A stretch of DNA of 64,000 nt from contig NZ_CP133020.1 of the NCBI RefSeq assembly GCF_030866825.1, positions 3,286,001 to 3,350,000 of the forward strand. The letters run 5' to 3'. This stretch comes from Rathayibacter sp. SW19 (GTDB lineage Bacteria; Actinomycetota; Actinomycetes; Actinomycetales; Microbacteriaceae). Made by a program: the position numbers and the translations under genes. The notes beneath the pieces are model-generated. The model saw only the letters and a program-made list of their open reading frames with translations, was not told the origin of the DNA and searched no databases. Positions 26,062-35,971 of the stretch are shown piece by piece (position 1 is the stretch's first letter; every line of letters starts with the position of its first letter).

Positions 26062-28114
26062 GGTTTATTCCTTTCTTGGTGCGTTGAGTGCGTCTTTCCA
26101 CCGGAGTGTCACCCGCAGCGGCGGGCACCCGGGCATTCCTCTTTGCCGCTGCTTGCGTGATGCGGTCGAGCATGATGCCGAGCATCACGATTGCGATGCC
26201 GGCGGCAAGACCCTTGCCGAACAGCGGGAGTTGGACAAAGCCCGCCACAACGTCGTAGCCGAGGGCGCCGGCACCGACGAGGCCGCCGATAACAACCATG
26301 GCCAGAACATAGATGAGGCCTTGATTCGTGGCGAGCATGAGAGACGTCTTGGACATCGGAAGCTGCACCTTGGTGATGGTCTGCCATGGGCTGGTGCCGG
26401 TGGACTCTGCCGCTTCCACGGTCTCTTTCGAGACCGCCACGACACCGTCGGCGATGATCTTGATCGCGACGGGTGCTGCGTAGATCACTGCGGCAACGAT
26501 GGCGGTGAACCGTGACGCGCCGAAAAGCCCGAGGAACGGCACAAGGTAAACGAACGACGGCATTGTCTGGGCTGCGTCGAGGCCTGGGCGGATGAACCGA
26601 TCGATCCGCGCTGACCGCCCCATTGCCACCCCGACCACGATCCCGAGAATCATGGTGGCGATCGTGGCGATGATCGTTGAAGCAAGCGTGATCATGGAGT
26701 CTTCCCACAGCCCGACTGCGACGATCACGGCAAGGCAGGCCGCCGAAACAGCGGCCGCTTTGATCCCGCCGAACACCAGTGCAATGGTGAGGATGACCAG
26801 TATCACGATCACAAACGGTGTTTGGGTCAGCATGGCCTGGAACGGGTTCAAGATCCAAACGGTAAAGCCCTGATTGAGGCCGATCGTGACTAATGCAAAC
26901 GTACTCTGCAGCCAGTTGCTGAAAGAGTTGACCGCGTCGCTGAGCCATCCTCCGATGTCAACCCCGGCCGGGAATTGCGCTGCCCACAGAAAGGTGCGCG
27001 ACAGATATATTGCGATCAGCGTGATGACCAGGCCAATGACGAGCCCGATCCGGCGAGCACGTTTGCGTGCAGGGTTGGCGCTGCGTGCGGCAACCTCGGC
27101 CCGGGTACCCGTTGCGGTTGTCACCCGGTCGAGCACAATGGCCATGATGACGATCGCAAGGCCCGCAACGAACGCAATTCCGACGTTGAGGGACTGAAGG
27201 CCCTGCAACACCGGTTGGCCCAAGCCGGGTGCCGCGATCAGCGCCGCAATGGTGACCATTGACAGCGCGGCCATCACCGTCTGGTTGATACCGATCACGA
27301 TTGACCGGCGCGCCAGGGGCAGCAGAACAGTCCAGAGTCGCTGAGACCGCCCGATGCCGAGTGAGTCTGCGGCTTCCGCAATCGTTGGTGGCACGGTCCG
27401 GATGCCGTGGGCCGTCAACCGCGTCACCGGCGGCGCCGCGTAAATGACGGTTGCGATCACCGCAGACGCAGGGCCGATCGAGAATAACAGGGCCAAAGGC
27501 GCGAGGTAAACGAATGACGGCAGGATCTGCATGAAGTCGAGTACCGGCGTGACCCATCGCTCAACGCGCGTACTGAGCCCTGCAGCGATGCCGACGGGTA
27601 TCCCGATCAAAAGGGAGAAGAACACAGCGGCGAAGGTCAGAGCGAGCGTCGCCATCGACTCGGTCCACAGTCCGAGTAGCCCAAGCATCAGGAACCCGAC
27701 CGCCGTGAGGATGGCGACCTTGTAGTTTCCGAGCAGCCATGCAAGCCAGGTGACGAGCGCGACGACGCCGAGCCAGCCAATCTGTGGGAGCTGTAATCCG
27801 ACATTGGTTTGAACGAAGAGTTGCGTGAACACCGAAGCGACCCAGCCGACGGTATCGCGGATCGCGTCGAAGAAGTACACGAAAAGCGGGCTGCTGTCGC
27901 GGTTGTTCCCGACCCAGGCGTTGACTTCGTTCAGCCACAATTGGAAGGGTGTCGATTGCGCGGTCTGCAATGGCAAGTTCAACATGTTGTTGAACACACG
28001 CCACGCGATCAGCCACACCACGACCACGATCGCGACGATGATCACCCAGCGAGGTAGCTTGCCGCGCTGTTGTGGTTTGATCGCGCTATCCGACACGATT
28101 TCACTCGCCGACAT
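26021..28114 (-). CDS. Tandem-fused ABC permease for quaternary amines (two ProW units)
   Basis: A 697-residue permease made of two ProW-like halves, about residues 110-335 and 435-665. Each has its own ABC-coupling segment (IRTVPPTIAEAADSLGIGRSQ and VVAVSKETVEAAESTGTSPWQ) and matching PSFVYLxPxxxLF motifs. A usual ProW has one such unit and works as a homodimer; here one chain could form the whole channel. It overlaps the ATPase gene by 1 nt and the binding-protein gene by 41 nt, so translation is tightly coupled. Confidence 0.87.
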   Translation of the reverse strand: MSASEIVSDSAIKPQQRGKLPRWVIIVAIVVVVWLIAWRVFNNMLNLPLQTAQSTPFQLWLNEVNAWVGNNRDSSPLFVYFFDAIRDTVGWVASVFTQLFVQTNVGLQLPQIGWLGVVALVTWLAWLLGNYKVAILTAVGFLMLGLLGLWTESMATLALTFAAVFFSLLIGIPVGIAAGLSTRVERWVTPVLDFMQILPSFVYLAPLALLFSIGPASAVIATVIYAAPPVTRLTAHGIRTVPPTIAEAADSLGIGRSQRLWTVLLPLARRSIVIGINQTVMAALSMVTIAALIAAPGLGQPVLQGLQSLNVGIAFVAGLAIVIMAIVLDRVTTATGTRAEVAARSANPARKRARRIGLVIGLVITLIAIYLSRTFLWAAQFPAGVDIGGWLSDAVNSFSNWLQSTFALVTIGLNQGFTVWILNPFQAMLTQTPFVIVILVILTIALVFGGIKAAAVSAACLAVIVAVGLWEDSMITLASTIIATIATMILGIVVGVAMGRSARIDRFIRPGLDAAQTMPSFVYLVPFLGLFGASRFTAIVAAVIYAAPVAIKIIADGVVAVSKETVEAAESTGTSPWQTITKVQLPMSKTSLMLATNQGLIYVLAMVVIGGLVGAGALGYDVVAGFVQLPLFGKGLAAGIAIVMLGIMLDRITQAAAKRNARVPAAAGDTPVERRTQRTKKGINHGTQQREPEALPQ

Positions 28115-29193
28115 TAGAAGCTTTTCACTCCGGCGACTTCGCGCAGAACCGCGTCACGATCGACGACGCCGATCACCGTGCCGTTCTGGACGACGCGCAC
28201 CGGAATCGGCGAGCCGAGCACCGCTGGGATCGCGTCGACGATCACGGTGTCCGACGCGACGCTCGGTCCATCACCTGGGAGCCCGTCTGGGACCGGTTGG
28301 ACCACCCACTTGACGGTGAGCACTTGCGCTCGCGAAACATCAGAGACGAAGTCCGCGACGTAGTCGTTGGCCGGTGCCCCGACCAACTCGTCACCGGTGC
28401 CGATTTGAACCAATTCCCCGTGCCCCATGATCAGAATGCGATCGCCGAGCTTGAGCGCCTCAGACAAATCATGGGTGACGAAGACCATGGTCTTGCCCAT
28501 GTCGCGGTGCAGCCGGATGACCTCAGCCTGCATGTCGCGCCGAATCAACGGGTCCAGCGCGGAGAAGGGCTCATCGAACAGCAAGACGTCCGGGTCGGAC
28601 GCAAGCGCCCTGGCCAACCCGACGCGCTGCTGCATGCCGCCAGAAAGCTGATCGGGAAAACGCTCCTCGTAACCATGCAACCCGACGAGCTCGATCACCT
28701 CATGCGCACGGGCACGGCGGGCTGCCTTGGCGATCCCCCGCACCTCCAAGCCGAATGACACATTGTCTATCACGGAGCGAAAAGGGAGCAAACCGAAGTG
28801 CTGAAAAACCATCGAGACCTTGCGGCGCCGCACGTCGCGCAAGTCCTTGGTGCCGAGCCCGAGGACGTCCCGGCCACCCATGAGAACTTGACCTGAGGTC
28901 GGCTCGATCAACCGTGTGAAGCACCGGACCAGCGTCGATTTGCCCGATCCGGAAAGCCCCATGATCACGAACACTTCGCCTCGCCCGACGTCGAAGCTGA
29001 CGTTGCGCACGGCTGCTACGCAACCGGTCTTCTCCAGGATGTCCGCTGCGCTCAGTTCTGCCAGTGAGCTGTCGGCAGCGATCTTCGCCGCATCGGAGCC
29101 GAAGACTTTCCACAGGTTCTTGATGGAGAAGTCTGCGCCTTCCGACGCAGCATCGCTCTCCGTCGCTGTTGCTGCCGGTGCAATTGTGCTCAT
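28114..29193 (-). CDS. Glycine betaine/L-proline ABC transporter ATPase (ProV-like)
   Basis: A 359-residue ATPase. Walker A is GLSGSGKST (about residue 84), the signature LSGGMQQRVGLARAL, and Walker B DVLLFDEPFSALD, all in the exact ProV/OpuAA form, which also has the N-terminal extension with ADILEKTGCVAAVRN. The C-terminal region is short for a CBS pair and ends near one CBS-like unit (VVQNGTVIGVVDRDAVLREVAG). Possible starts are 29211, 29196 and 29193; the last has AGGGA at 6 nt. It follows betB closely and begins the transporter block. Confidence 0.88.
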   Translation of the reverse strand: MSTIAPAATATESDAASEGADFSIKNLWKVFGSDAAKIAADSSLAELSAADILEKTGCVAAVRNVSFDVGRGEVFVIMGLSGSGKSTLVRCFTRLIEPTSGQVLMGGRDVLGLGTKDLRDVRRRKVSMVFQHFGLLPFRSVIDNVSFGLEVRGIAKAARRARAHEVIELVGLHGYEERFPDQLSGGMQQRVGLARALASDPDVLLFDEPFSALDPLIRRDMQAEVIRLHRDMGKTMVFVTHDLSEALKLGDRILIMGHGELVQIGTGDELVGAPANDYVADFVSDVSRAQVLTVKWVVQPVPDGLPGDGPSVASDTVIVDAIPAVLGSPIPVRVVQNGTVIGVVDRDAVLREVAGVKSF

Positions 29194-29284
29194 CATCGTT
29201 CCCTGCGTCATCGAAGGTCTGCGCTATCGAAGGTCTACGTCATCGAAGGCGCGCGTTACGGACTGTTTGTGTCACTCGCCGAGC

Positions 29285-30802
29285 TCACCCGTCAAACCAC
29301 CGCTGCGGTTTGGGGTTGATGTTCTGCCAAATGTGTTTCGTCTCGCGATATTCGGCTAATCCGGATGGCCCGAGTTCGCGGCCGTTGCCGGACTGTCCGA
29401 AGCCGCCCCACTCCGCCTGCGGCACGTAGGGGTGGTAATCGTTGATCCAGACCGTCCCACAACGAAGCGCGCCCGCCACGCGCTGCGCTCGCGACGCATC
29501 CGAGGTCCACACCGCGCCGGCGAGCCCATAGTCGGTGTCATTCGCGAGGCGCACAGCCTCTGCCTCGCTGCGGAAGGTCTCGACGGTGAGCACGGGACCG
29601 AAGGATTCGTCTCGGGTCACGGACATGCCCGCATCGCAGCCGTCGAGCACCGTCGGTGGGTAGAAAAAACCACCGGCCAGTGCCGGATCGTCGGGAACGA
29701 TACCGCCGCAGCGCAGAATTGCTCCTTCTGCGACGCCGCGCTGCACGTACGCGTGCACCTTCTGCCGATGCTCGTTTGAGATCAACGGACCGGCCTCTGC
29801 AGTCTGGTCGAACGGGCCACCCAAGCGAATGCGACCTGCACGGCGCACGACCTCGTTCAGCACGTCATCGTGCGTTTCTTCCGCGATCAAGAGCCGGGCA
29901 CCAGCCGAGCAGACCTGGCCGGAATGCAGAAAAACAGCGGTCAGTATGTGATCCACGACGGTCTCGAAATCGGCATCCGCGAAGACGATATTCGGATTCT
30001 TCCCGCCGAGTTCCAGCGCGACCCGCTTCACCGTCGCGGCTCCCGCCGCCATAATCGTTTTGCCGGTATTCAAGCCGCCGGTGAACGAGACCAGGTCGAC
30101 CCGTGGATCCGAAGTGAGTACCGAACCAACCTCGACTCCGGTGCCGGTGACCAGGTTGGCCACGCCTGCCGGCAGACCGGCCTCTGTGAGCGTGTTCATC
30201 AAGAGGATCGCCGTCGACGGCGTCAACTCGCTCGGTTTCAGCACGAACGTGTTTCCCGCCAGCAGAGCCGGCGCGACCTTCCACGACACCTGCAACAGTG
30301 GATAGTTCCACGGCGTGATCAAGGAGCAGACCCCCACGGGGGCATACACGATCCTGCTGATCGCATCCGGGTTACCGGTCTCGACAACCCGACCTGCGTC
30401 CGTGCCTGCAACATCGCCGAAATACCGGAAGCAGGCGATGATGTCGTCCATGTCGTATTCGGACTCGACCAGTCGCTTGCCGGTGTCCAATGATTCTGCC
30501 CGCGCGTACACCTGCTTGTCCCGAGCCAGCAGTTCGGCAACGCGATGAAGCAGAGCACCGCGCTCTTTCTCGCTGACGGATGCCCACACTCCGTTGTCGA
30601 ACGCTGCCCTCGCCGCCGCTATCGCTCGCTCGGCGTCCGCTCGGCTGCCGCGAACCACAGTGGCGACGGGGGTGCCGTCTGCCGGACAACGGATCTCCGT
30701 GACTCCGCCGCCTGCCGATGTCACCCACTGGCCCCCGATGTAGAGACCTCCGACGCTGAGTTCCGCTTCAGCGTTGGCGGGTGCGGGTGACAAACTACTC
30801 AC
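29285..30802 (-). CDS. betB: Betaine aldehyde dehydrogenase
   Basis: A 505-residue NAD(P)-dependent aldehyde dehydrogenase. The catalytic Glu lies in ALELGGKNPNIVFADAD and the catalytic Cys in HSGQVCSAGARLLI (about residues 270 and 305). PWNYPLLQVSWKVAPALLAGN is the coenzyme-binding motif. ALDH specificity is hard to read, but the position between a choline dehydrogenase gene and a betaine transporter makes betaine aldehyde the natural substrate. It is co-directional with betA (208-nt gap) and the transporter genes (about 90 nt). Confidence 0.85.
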   Translation of the reverse strand: MSSLSPAPANAEAELSVGGLYIGGQWVTSAGGGVTEIRCPADGTPVATVVRGSRADAERAIAAARAAFDNGVWASVSEKERGALLHRVAELLARDKQVYARAESLDTGKRLVESEYDMDDIIACFRYFGDVAGTDAGRVVETGNPDAISRIVYAPVGVCSLITPWNYPLLQVSWKVAPALLAGNTFVLKPSELTPSTAILLMNTLTEAGLPAGVANLVTGTGVEVGSVLTSDPRVDLVSFTGGLNTGKTIMAAGAATVKRVALELGGKNPNIVFADADFETVVDHILTAVFLHSGQVCSAGARLLIAEETHDDVLNEVVRRAGRIRLGGPFDQTAEAGPLISNEHRQKVHAYVQRGVAEGAILRCGGIVPDDPALAGGFFYPPTVLDGCDAGMSVTRDESFGPVLTVETFRSEAEAVRLANDTDYGLAGAVWTSDASRAQRVAGALRCGTVWINDYHPYVPQAEWGGFGQSGNGRELGPSGLAEYRETKHIWQNINPKPQRWFDG

Positions 30803-31010
30803 GTTCTACGTCCTTCGGGTTTTGCTCAGCCTGGTGTTTCATCGCTGAGCGTTGCTGTGGAAGCGCCTCAGGCAAGCGATATGCCGGAAAAATTCGAACT
30901 GTTGCATATTCCGCATCACGTCGCTGTGTCTGCAACATTCTCTGGCGGAAGCGGCAACGATGTCAAGCAATGCGGCAAAGTCGGCAATGCCCGCGATTTC
31001 GGATGCCGCG

Positions 31011-32663
31011 CTAGCGCCGGTAGAACGGCGCGGCACTTGGAGACAGCGGCGCACGCCCGAGAATCATGTCCGAGGCCTTCTCTGCCAGCATCATCACCGG
31101 TGCGTAGATGTTGCCGTTCGTGATGTACGGCATGGCCGACGCGTCGACGACTCGCAACCCTTCCGCACCGTGCACTCGCATCGACAGCGGATCTACGACC
31201 GCCATCGGATCGCTGGACGGTCCCATCTTCGCGGTGCACGACGGGTGAAGCGCCGTCTCGGCATCCCGTGCCACCCAGTCAAGGATTTCCTGGTCTGTCG
31301 CAACGGCTGCGCCGGGGGACGTCTCGCCTCCGTTGTACGGATTCATCGCGGGTTGGCCGAGGATGTCCCTGGCGACCCGCACCGCCTCGACCCATTCGCG
31401 TCGATCCTGATCAGTGGACAGATAGTTGAACCGGATCGACGGATGCTTGCGCGGATTGCGCGACGTAACCCTCACAGAGCCTCTGGCGTCCGAGTACATC
31501 GGGCCGACGTGCACCTGATACCCGTGGTTGCGATCCATCCCGCTGCCGTCGTAGCGAACGGAGATCGGCAGAAAGTGGAACATCAGATTCGGGTAGGCGA
31601 CCTCGTCGTTCGACCGAACGAAACCGCCGCCCTCGAAGTGGTTGGATGCAGCGGGTCCGTTCCGCAGCAGCATCCATTGAAGACCGATCATGGGGTAGCG
31701 CCATTTCGCCAGGTAGGGCTGCATGGTGACCGGCTCCAGGCAGGCGTGCTGAATGTACACCTCGAGGTGATCCTGCAGGTTCTCGCCGACGCCCGGCAAA
31801 TCGACAACAGAGCGGATGCCGAGCTTGGCGAGCTCAGCAGCGTTGCCGACTCCGGAGAGTTGCAGCAGTTGCGGCGTGTTGATCGCGCCACCGCACAGGA
31901 TGACCTCTCCAGCGGCGACGTGCTCGGTCTGGTTGCGGTGCCGAAAGCGCACACCGGTCGCCCGGGTGCCGGAAAACGTGATCTCGGTGACCAGAGCCCG
32001 AGTTCGAACGGTCAGGTTCGGGCGATGCCGATTCGGCCGGAGATATGCGCGTGCCGCGGACAGACGCCTGCCGTTGTGCACATTGCGGTCGAATGCAGCG
32101 AAACCCTCTTGCCGGTAGCCGTTGACGTCATCCGTGCGTGGATAGCCCGCCTCGACGGCGGCGTCGAAGAACGCCCCGAACAGTGGATTGGTCGCGGGCC
32201 CTCGCTCGAGCACGAGTGGTCCACCCTTGCCGCGCAATTCGTCGTCGCGGTCGGCCGCCAGAGCGTTCTCCATTCGACGAAAATAGGGCAGGCAATTCGC
32301 GAACGACCAACTCTCCATACCTGGATCTGCGCCCCATCGCTCGAAGTCCAGCGGGTTGCCGCGCTGGAAGATCATGCCGTTGATCGAACTCGATCCTCCA
32401 AGAACTTTGCCGCGCGCGTGTGCAATCCTGCGGCCGTTCATGTGCGGTTCCGGGTCGGACTCGTAACGCCAGTCGTAGAACGGATTCCCGCTCGGGAACA
32501 TCAGTGCCGCCGGCATCTGGATGAACAGATCCCACGGGTAGTCGCTGCGACCCGCTTCCAAAACGAGTACGCTCCGAGTGCCGTCGGCGCTGAGCCGGTC
32601 GGCCAGCACGCAGCCGGCGCTGCCACCGCCCACGATGACGTAGTCAAAGGTTGTTGTGATCAT
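31011..32663 (-). CDS. betA: Choline dehydrogenase (GMC oxidoreductase)
   Basis: A 550-residue GMC flavoprotein. The FAD-binding VGGGSAGCVLADRLS is at the N-terminus, GKVLGGSSSINGMIFQRGN is GMC signature 1, and GGAINTPQLLQLSGVG is signature 2. The active-site region ETALHPSCTAKMG is in the C-terminal part. BetA oxidises choline to betaine aldehyde at the membrane. The ATG at 32663 is chosen: it opens MITTTFDYVIVGGG, and a frame extension upstream reads into the divergent promoter. It faces the IclR gene with a 56-nt gap, suggesting shared control. Confidence 0.88.
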   Translation of the reverse strand: MITTTFDYVIVGGGSAGCVLADRLSADGTRSVLVLEAGRSDYPWDLFIQMPAALMFPSGNPFYDWRYESDPEPHMNGRRIAHARGKVLGGSSSINGMIFQRGNPLDFERWGADPGMESWSFANCLPYFRRMENALAADRDDELRGKGGPLVLERGPATNPLFGAFFDAAVEAGYPRTDDVNGYRQEGFAAFDRNVHNGRRLSAARAYLRPNRHRPNLTVRTRALVTEITFSGTRATGVRFRHRNQTEHVAAGEVILCGGAINTPQLLQLSGVGNAAELAKLGIRSVVDLPGVGENLQDHLEVYIQHACLEPVTMQPYLAKWRYPMIGLQWMLLRNGPAASNHFEGGGFVRSNDEVAYPNLMFHFLPISVRYDGSGMDRNHGYQVHVGPMYSDARGSVRVTSRNPRKHPSIRFNYLSTDQDRREWVEAVRVARDILGQPAMNPYNGGETSPGAAVATDQEILDWVARDAETALHPSCTAKMGPSSDPMAVVDPLSMRVHGAEGLRVVDASAMPYITNGNIYAPVMMLAEKASDMILGRAPLSPSAAPFYRR

Positions 32664-32719
32664 CAGTCGAGTCTTCCTTGTGGCGTAGGGTGGCACATCG
32701 AATGTAGGTTAGGCGCACC

Positions 32720-33553
32720 ATGAGCAACGAGAACAGCGATGTAACCGGCGCACAGTCCGTCGATCGAGCCGTAACAGTTCTGGAGATCATCGCCAGGCAC
32801 GGCGAGGCGAGTGTCTCTGAAGTCGCGGTCGAACTCGGAGTGCACCGATCGACGGTGTCTCGGTTGCTCGCCGTGCTGAGGCTTCGCGGGGTGGTGGACA
32901 TTGCAGGAGCTCGAGGACGCTATCGGCTTGGACCCACCGTGCTGCGCCTTGCCAGTTCCATCCATTCGCGACTCGAGGTCACCGTGCAGGGTGCAGAGAT
33001 CTGCGACCGACTCGCCGCCGACCTCGGTGAGACGGTGAATATTGCCATCCTTCAAGACGACTTCGCCGTCAACGTGTATCAGGCCGATGGCAAAGGCGCT
33101 GTAACCGTCAACAATTGGATCGGTCGTTCCACACCGCTGCATGCCACCAGTTCCGGCAAGATATTGCTCGCTTGGCAGCCGGAGGCGTTCAAGTCGGACC
33201 TGCTGAGCGGGCCCCTGGCTTCGTTCACGCAGGACACCATCACCGACCCAGACGTGCTCGTGAACGAACTGGCCAATGCCGTCGCGGACGGATTCGCCAC
33301 AAGTCACAGCGAACTCGAGGTCGGCCTGGATGCCATTGCGGCACCGATCCGCGGTGTCGGCGGTGTTGTTGTCGCGGCACTTTCCGTTTCGGGTCCGAGC
33401 TACCGGATGCAACCCCAACAACCTCGGGAACGCACCGCCAGCACGATGGCGGCGAACGGGGGTGCCGCCATCACGGTGGCCGCCCCTGCGATGGCGGCCA
33501 CTGTGATGGCAGCCGCCACGGAAATCAGCGCGCGAATGGGTTACCTGCGCTGA
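32720..33553 (+). CDS. IclR family regulator
   Basis: A 277-residue IclR-type regulator. The N-terminal winged HTH (residues about 10-75, SVDRAVTVLEIIARHGEASVSEVAVELGVHRSTVSRLLAVL) is followed by the effector domain with LGETVNIAILQDD and PLHATSSGKILLAW. An unusual C-terminal extension of about 45 residues rich in Ala, Met and Thr follows the normal end of the domain (VSGPSYRM). Divergent from betA and converging on the Rieske oxygenase gene, it probably governs choline/betaine genes. Confidence 0.87.
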   Translation: MSNENSDVTGAQSVDRAVTVLEIIARHGEASVSEVAVELGVHRSTVSRLLAVLRLRGVVDIAGARGRYRLGPTVLRLASSIHSRLEVTVQGAEICDRLAADLGETVNIAILQDDFAVNVYQADGKGAVTVNNWIGRSTPLHATSSGKILLAWQPEAFKSDLLSGPLASFTQDTITDPDVLVNELANAVADGFATSHSELEVGLDAIAAPIRGVGGVVVAALSVSGPSYRMQPQQPRERTASTMAANGGAAITVAAPAMAATVMAAATEISARMGYLR

Positions 33554-33567
33554 CCCACAGCGACCCG

Positions 33568-34701
33568 TCATGACGCCATGAGGTTCCGATGCCACTCGTG
33601 GAAGATGCCAATGTGGTGCTCGGCCGGAACCAGCACGCCGCCATTTTCATAGATCCGCGATGACATCGCCGGCTGGGTCTCCTGGCAGGCTTTGAAGTCC
33701 TGACGGTTGACCCGATCGAACAGCTCGACGGACTTGGTGAGGTCCACGCCACTTTCTACAACACTCGGCAGGTACAGCCAATCGCATTCGATCACCGTGC
33801 GATCAGCAGCCATCGGGAACATCCTGTGGAAGATGATGTGGTCCGGCACCATGTTGATGAAGACCTGCGGTTTGATCGTAATGGCGTAGTACCGGCGCGC
33901 TTGATCCTCGGCGACGCCCGGCAGCAGATCTACGCCGGCAGACCCGTCGACCGTGAATCCCTGGATGTCTTCGCCGAACTCGGCGCCATGGTTCACGTAG
34001 TATTGCGCGGAAAGCCCGTTGGCGAACTCGGGCAGCACTTCGGTCAGTTCCGGGTGGATGGTTGCGCAGTGATAGCACTCCATGAAGTTCTCGATGATCA
34101 GCTTCCAGTTCGCTGCGACATCGTAGGTGATCCGCTTGCCGACGGACAGGCTCTCGACCTGGTAGTGGTCCAAGTTTGAGACCTCACCGAGCCTGGTGAC
34201 AACCTCGCCGAGCACGGTCTCTTCGAACGAGGGAGGCTCGTCGGCGAGGCAGACCCAGATGTAGCCCAGCCACTCGCGCACATGAACCGGGATCAGCCCT
34301 CGTTCGTGTCGATCGATGTCCGGCATGTCTGTGAGGTTCGGGGCAGCGATGAGCTTGCCGTCGAGATCGTAGGTCCAAGCGTGATATCCGCACTGGAATG
34401 ACCGCTGAGCATCCTCACTTTCACCAAGGAGCACCTGCTTGCCACGGTGGCGACACACGTTGTAGAACGCCCTGGCCTCGCCTTTGCGATTGCGGCTCAC
34501 GATGAGTCGCTCGCGGCCGACCTGAACGGTCTTGAATGCGCCGGGCTTTGCGACCTCGCTGCTTCTGACCACGCAGAACCAGCACTTCTCGAACAGTTTT
34601 TCCTGCTCCATCGCGAAGACTTCAGGGTCCGAGTATGCGGATCCCGGCAACGTCGGCATCAGCGAGCCGGCAAGCGGCTCCTCGATTTGTTCAATGATCA
34701 T
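33568..34701 (-). CDS. Rieske non-haem iron oxygenase, probable glycine betaine demethylase
   Basis: A 377-residue aromatic-ring-hydroxylase-type alpha subunit. The Rieske ligands are in CRHRG and CGYHAW (about residues 84-105), and the mononuclear iron site is ENFMECYHCATIHPEL (near 205). GbcA-type members demethylate glycine betaine to dimethylglycine and formaldehyde. Here the gene lies with its own reductase and ferredoxin inside a choline/dimethylglycine/sarcosine locus, so betaine is the best guess. Carnitine or stachydrine oxygenases are close relatives that sequence alone cannot exclude. Confidence 0.78.
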   Translation of the reverse strand: MIIEQIEEPLAGSLMPTLPGSAYSDPEVFAMEQEKLFEKCWFCVVRSSEVAKPGAFKTVQVGRERLIVSRNRKGEARAFYNVCRHRGKQVLLGESEDAQRSFQCGYHAWTYDLDGKLIAAPNLTDMPDIDRHERGLIPVHVREWLGYIWVCLADEPPSFEETVLGEVVTRLGEVSNLDHYQVESLSVGKRITYDVAANWKLIIENFMECYHCATIHPELTEVLPEFANGLSAQYYVNHGAEFGEDIQGFTVDGSAGVDLLPGVAEDQARRYYAITIKPQVFINMVPDHIIFHRMFPMAADRTVIECDWLYLPSVVESGVDLTKSVELFDRVNRQDFKACQETQPAMSSRIYENGGVLVPAEHHIGIFHEWHRNLMAS

Positions 34702-34764
34702 GGTAGGTCCTGCTCCTGTTCAGTCGTGCCGGAGAGGCGGGCAGCCTCTCCCTTTCCTGCCGGT

Positions 34765-35961
34765 TCATGCCAGAGCTTGCTCAGGCATACGCTGGGTTCG
34801 TGCTGCTGCAGCCGCGAGGCGTTTCGTCCACGTCGCAACAAGATGCTGTTGGTTGATCCCGACAACCGCCACCGGCTCGCCGGCGCGCCGGAAGACTTGG
34901 AACAGATCGCCGCTCTCCAGGCTGCCCGCCTCGGTGACGGGCTCTTCTCCACCCAGAAGCCGGCCCGCGAATTGGATCCTCGAGCCGCACTGATCCGACC
35001 ACACGTAGCTTGGCCGCAACGGGCGGGCGGGCGGCTGCCCGGTGAGCAAGGCGTGAACAGCCGCGACCGGGCGTTCCCGAGAGTCGGTCCAGTGCGCCAC
35101 TCTGTGGTGGCGGCCCCGGATCGGATCGAACCAGGCGCAGCAGTCACCGACGGCGATGACTCCCGGTGCGCTTGTCGCTCCGAACTCGCCGCAAGCGACG
35201 CCATCGGGCAACTCCAGCCCTGAGCCGGCCAACCAGCTCACCGAAGGAATGGATCCGATTCCAACGACGACCACGTCAGCCGGCACTACTTCACCAGAGA
35301 CCAACTCCACGCCGGTCACGCGCTCGGACCCGCGAATCGCAGCGACCGGCGCGTTGTTCCTGATCACGATTCCGTGACTGCGCTGAAGCTGCTGGACGGC
35401 GACGCCGACGTCATGGCCGAGCGTGCGACACAGCGGCGTGTCTGAGGACCCCAACACTGTGACATCGAGTCCGAGGCCGCGCGCTGTCGAAGCGACTTCG
35501 AGGCCGATAAAGCCTGAACCGACGACGACAAGCCGCGCGCCCGGAACAAGCTCAGCCTTCAGCGCGGTTGCTTCCTCGAGGGTGCGCAGGATATGTGCAC
35601 CGGGTGGCAGTTCCGAGAAAGTACGTGCGGAGGAGCCGGTCGCGAGAATCACGACATCCGATCGAAGGGTCGCACCGCCGGCCAGGGTGACCAAGCGCTG
35701 GGCGGGGTCGAGCCCGATTGCTCGGGTTCCGAGAAGCCAGTCTGCGCCAAGGTCTTCCCCTTCGGCTTCGAGCGAGAGCTCCTCCTCGTCGATCGCTCCC
35801 GCAAGGAATTCCTTGGTCAACGGCGGCCGATCGTAAGGGCGGTGCGCCTCGTCGCCGATGATCGTGATGGCTCCGTCGAAGCCCTGCCGTCGTAGTGCAC
35901 GGGCGCTCGCGTGTCCGGCCAATCCTGCGCCGACGATCGTGACGGTCTTGATGCCACGCAT
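34765..35961 (-). CDS. FAD-dependent ferredoxin reductase of the Rieske oxygenase
   Basis: A 398-residue reductase of the rubredoxin/ferredoxin-NAD+ reductase family. FAD-binding TVTIVGAGLAGHASARALRRQG is at the N-terminus, the NAD-binding RLVVVGSGFIGLEVASTARGLG is near 150, and VIAVGDCCAWFD is the second FAD motif. It would pass electrons from NAD(P)H to the adjacent Rieske ferredoxin. The reading frame extends to 36060, but this extra part overlaps the ferredoxin gene. The ATG at 35961 lies 10 nt after the ferredoxin stop. Confidence 0.86.
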   Translation of the reverse strand: MRGIKTVTIVGAGLAGHASARALRRQGFDGAITIIGDEAHRPYDRPPLTKEFLAGAIDEEELSLEAEGEDLGADWLLGTRAIGLDPAQRLVTLAGGATLRSDVVILATGSSARTFSELPPGAHILRTLEEATALKAELVPGARLVVVGSGFIGLEVASTARGLGLDVTVLGSSDTPLCRTLGHDVGVAVQQLQRSHGIVIRNNAPVAAIRGSERVTGVELVSGEVVPADVVVVGIGSIPSVSWLAGSGLELPDGVACGEFGATSAPGVIAVGDCCAWFDPIRGRHHRVAHWTDSRERPVAAVHALLTGQPPARPLRPSYVWSDQCGSRIQFAGRLLGGEEPVTEAGSLESGDLFQVFRRAGEPVAVVGINQQHLVATWTKRLAAAAARTQRMPEQALA

Positions 35962-35971
35962 TTCGCGCGCC

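Noticed and set aside
30852..32723. 623-residue plus-strand frame
   Set aside because: Antisense to choline dehydrogenase, which has all GMC motifs; no ribosome site or family resemblance.
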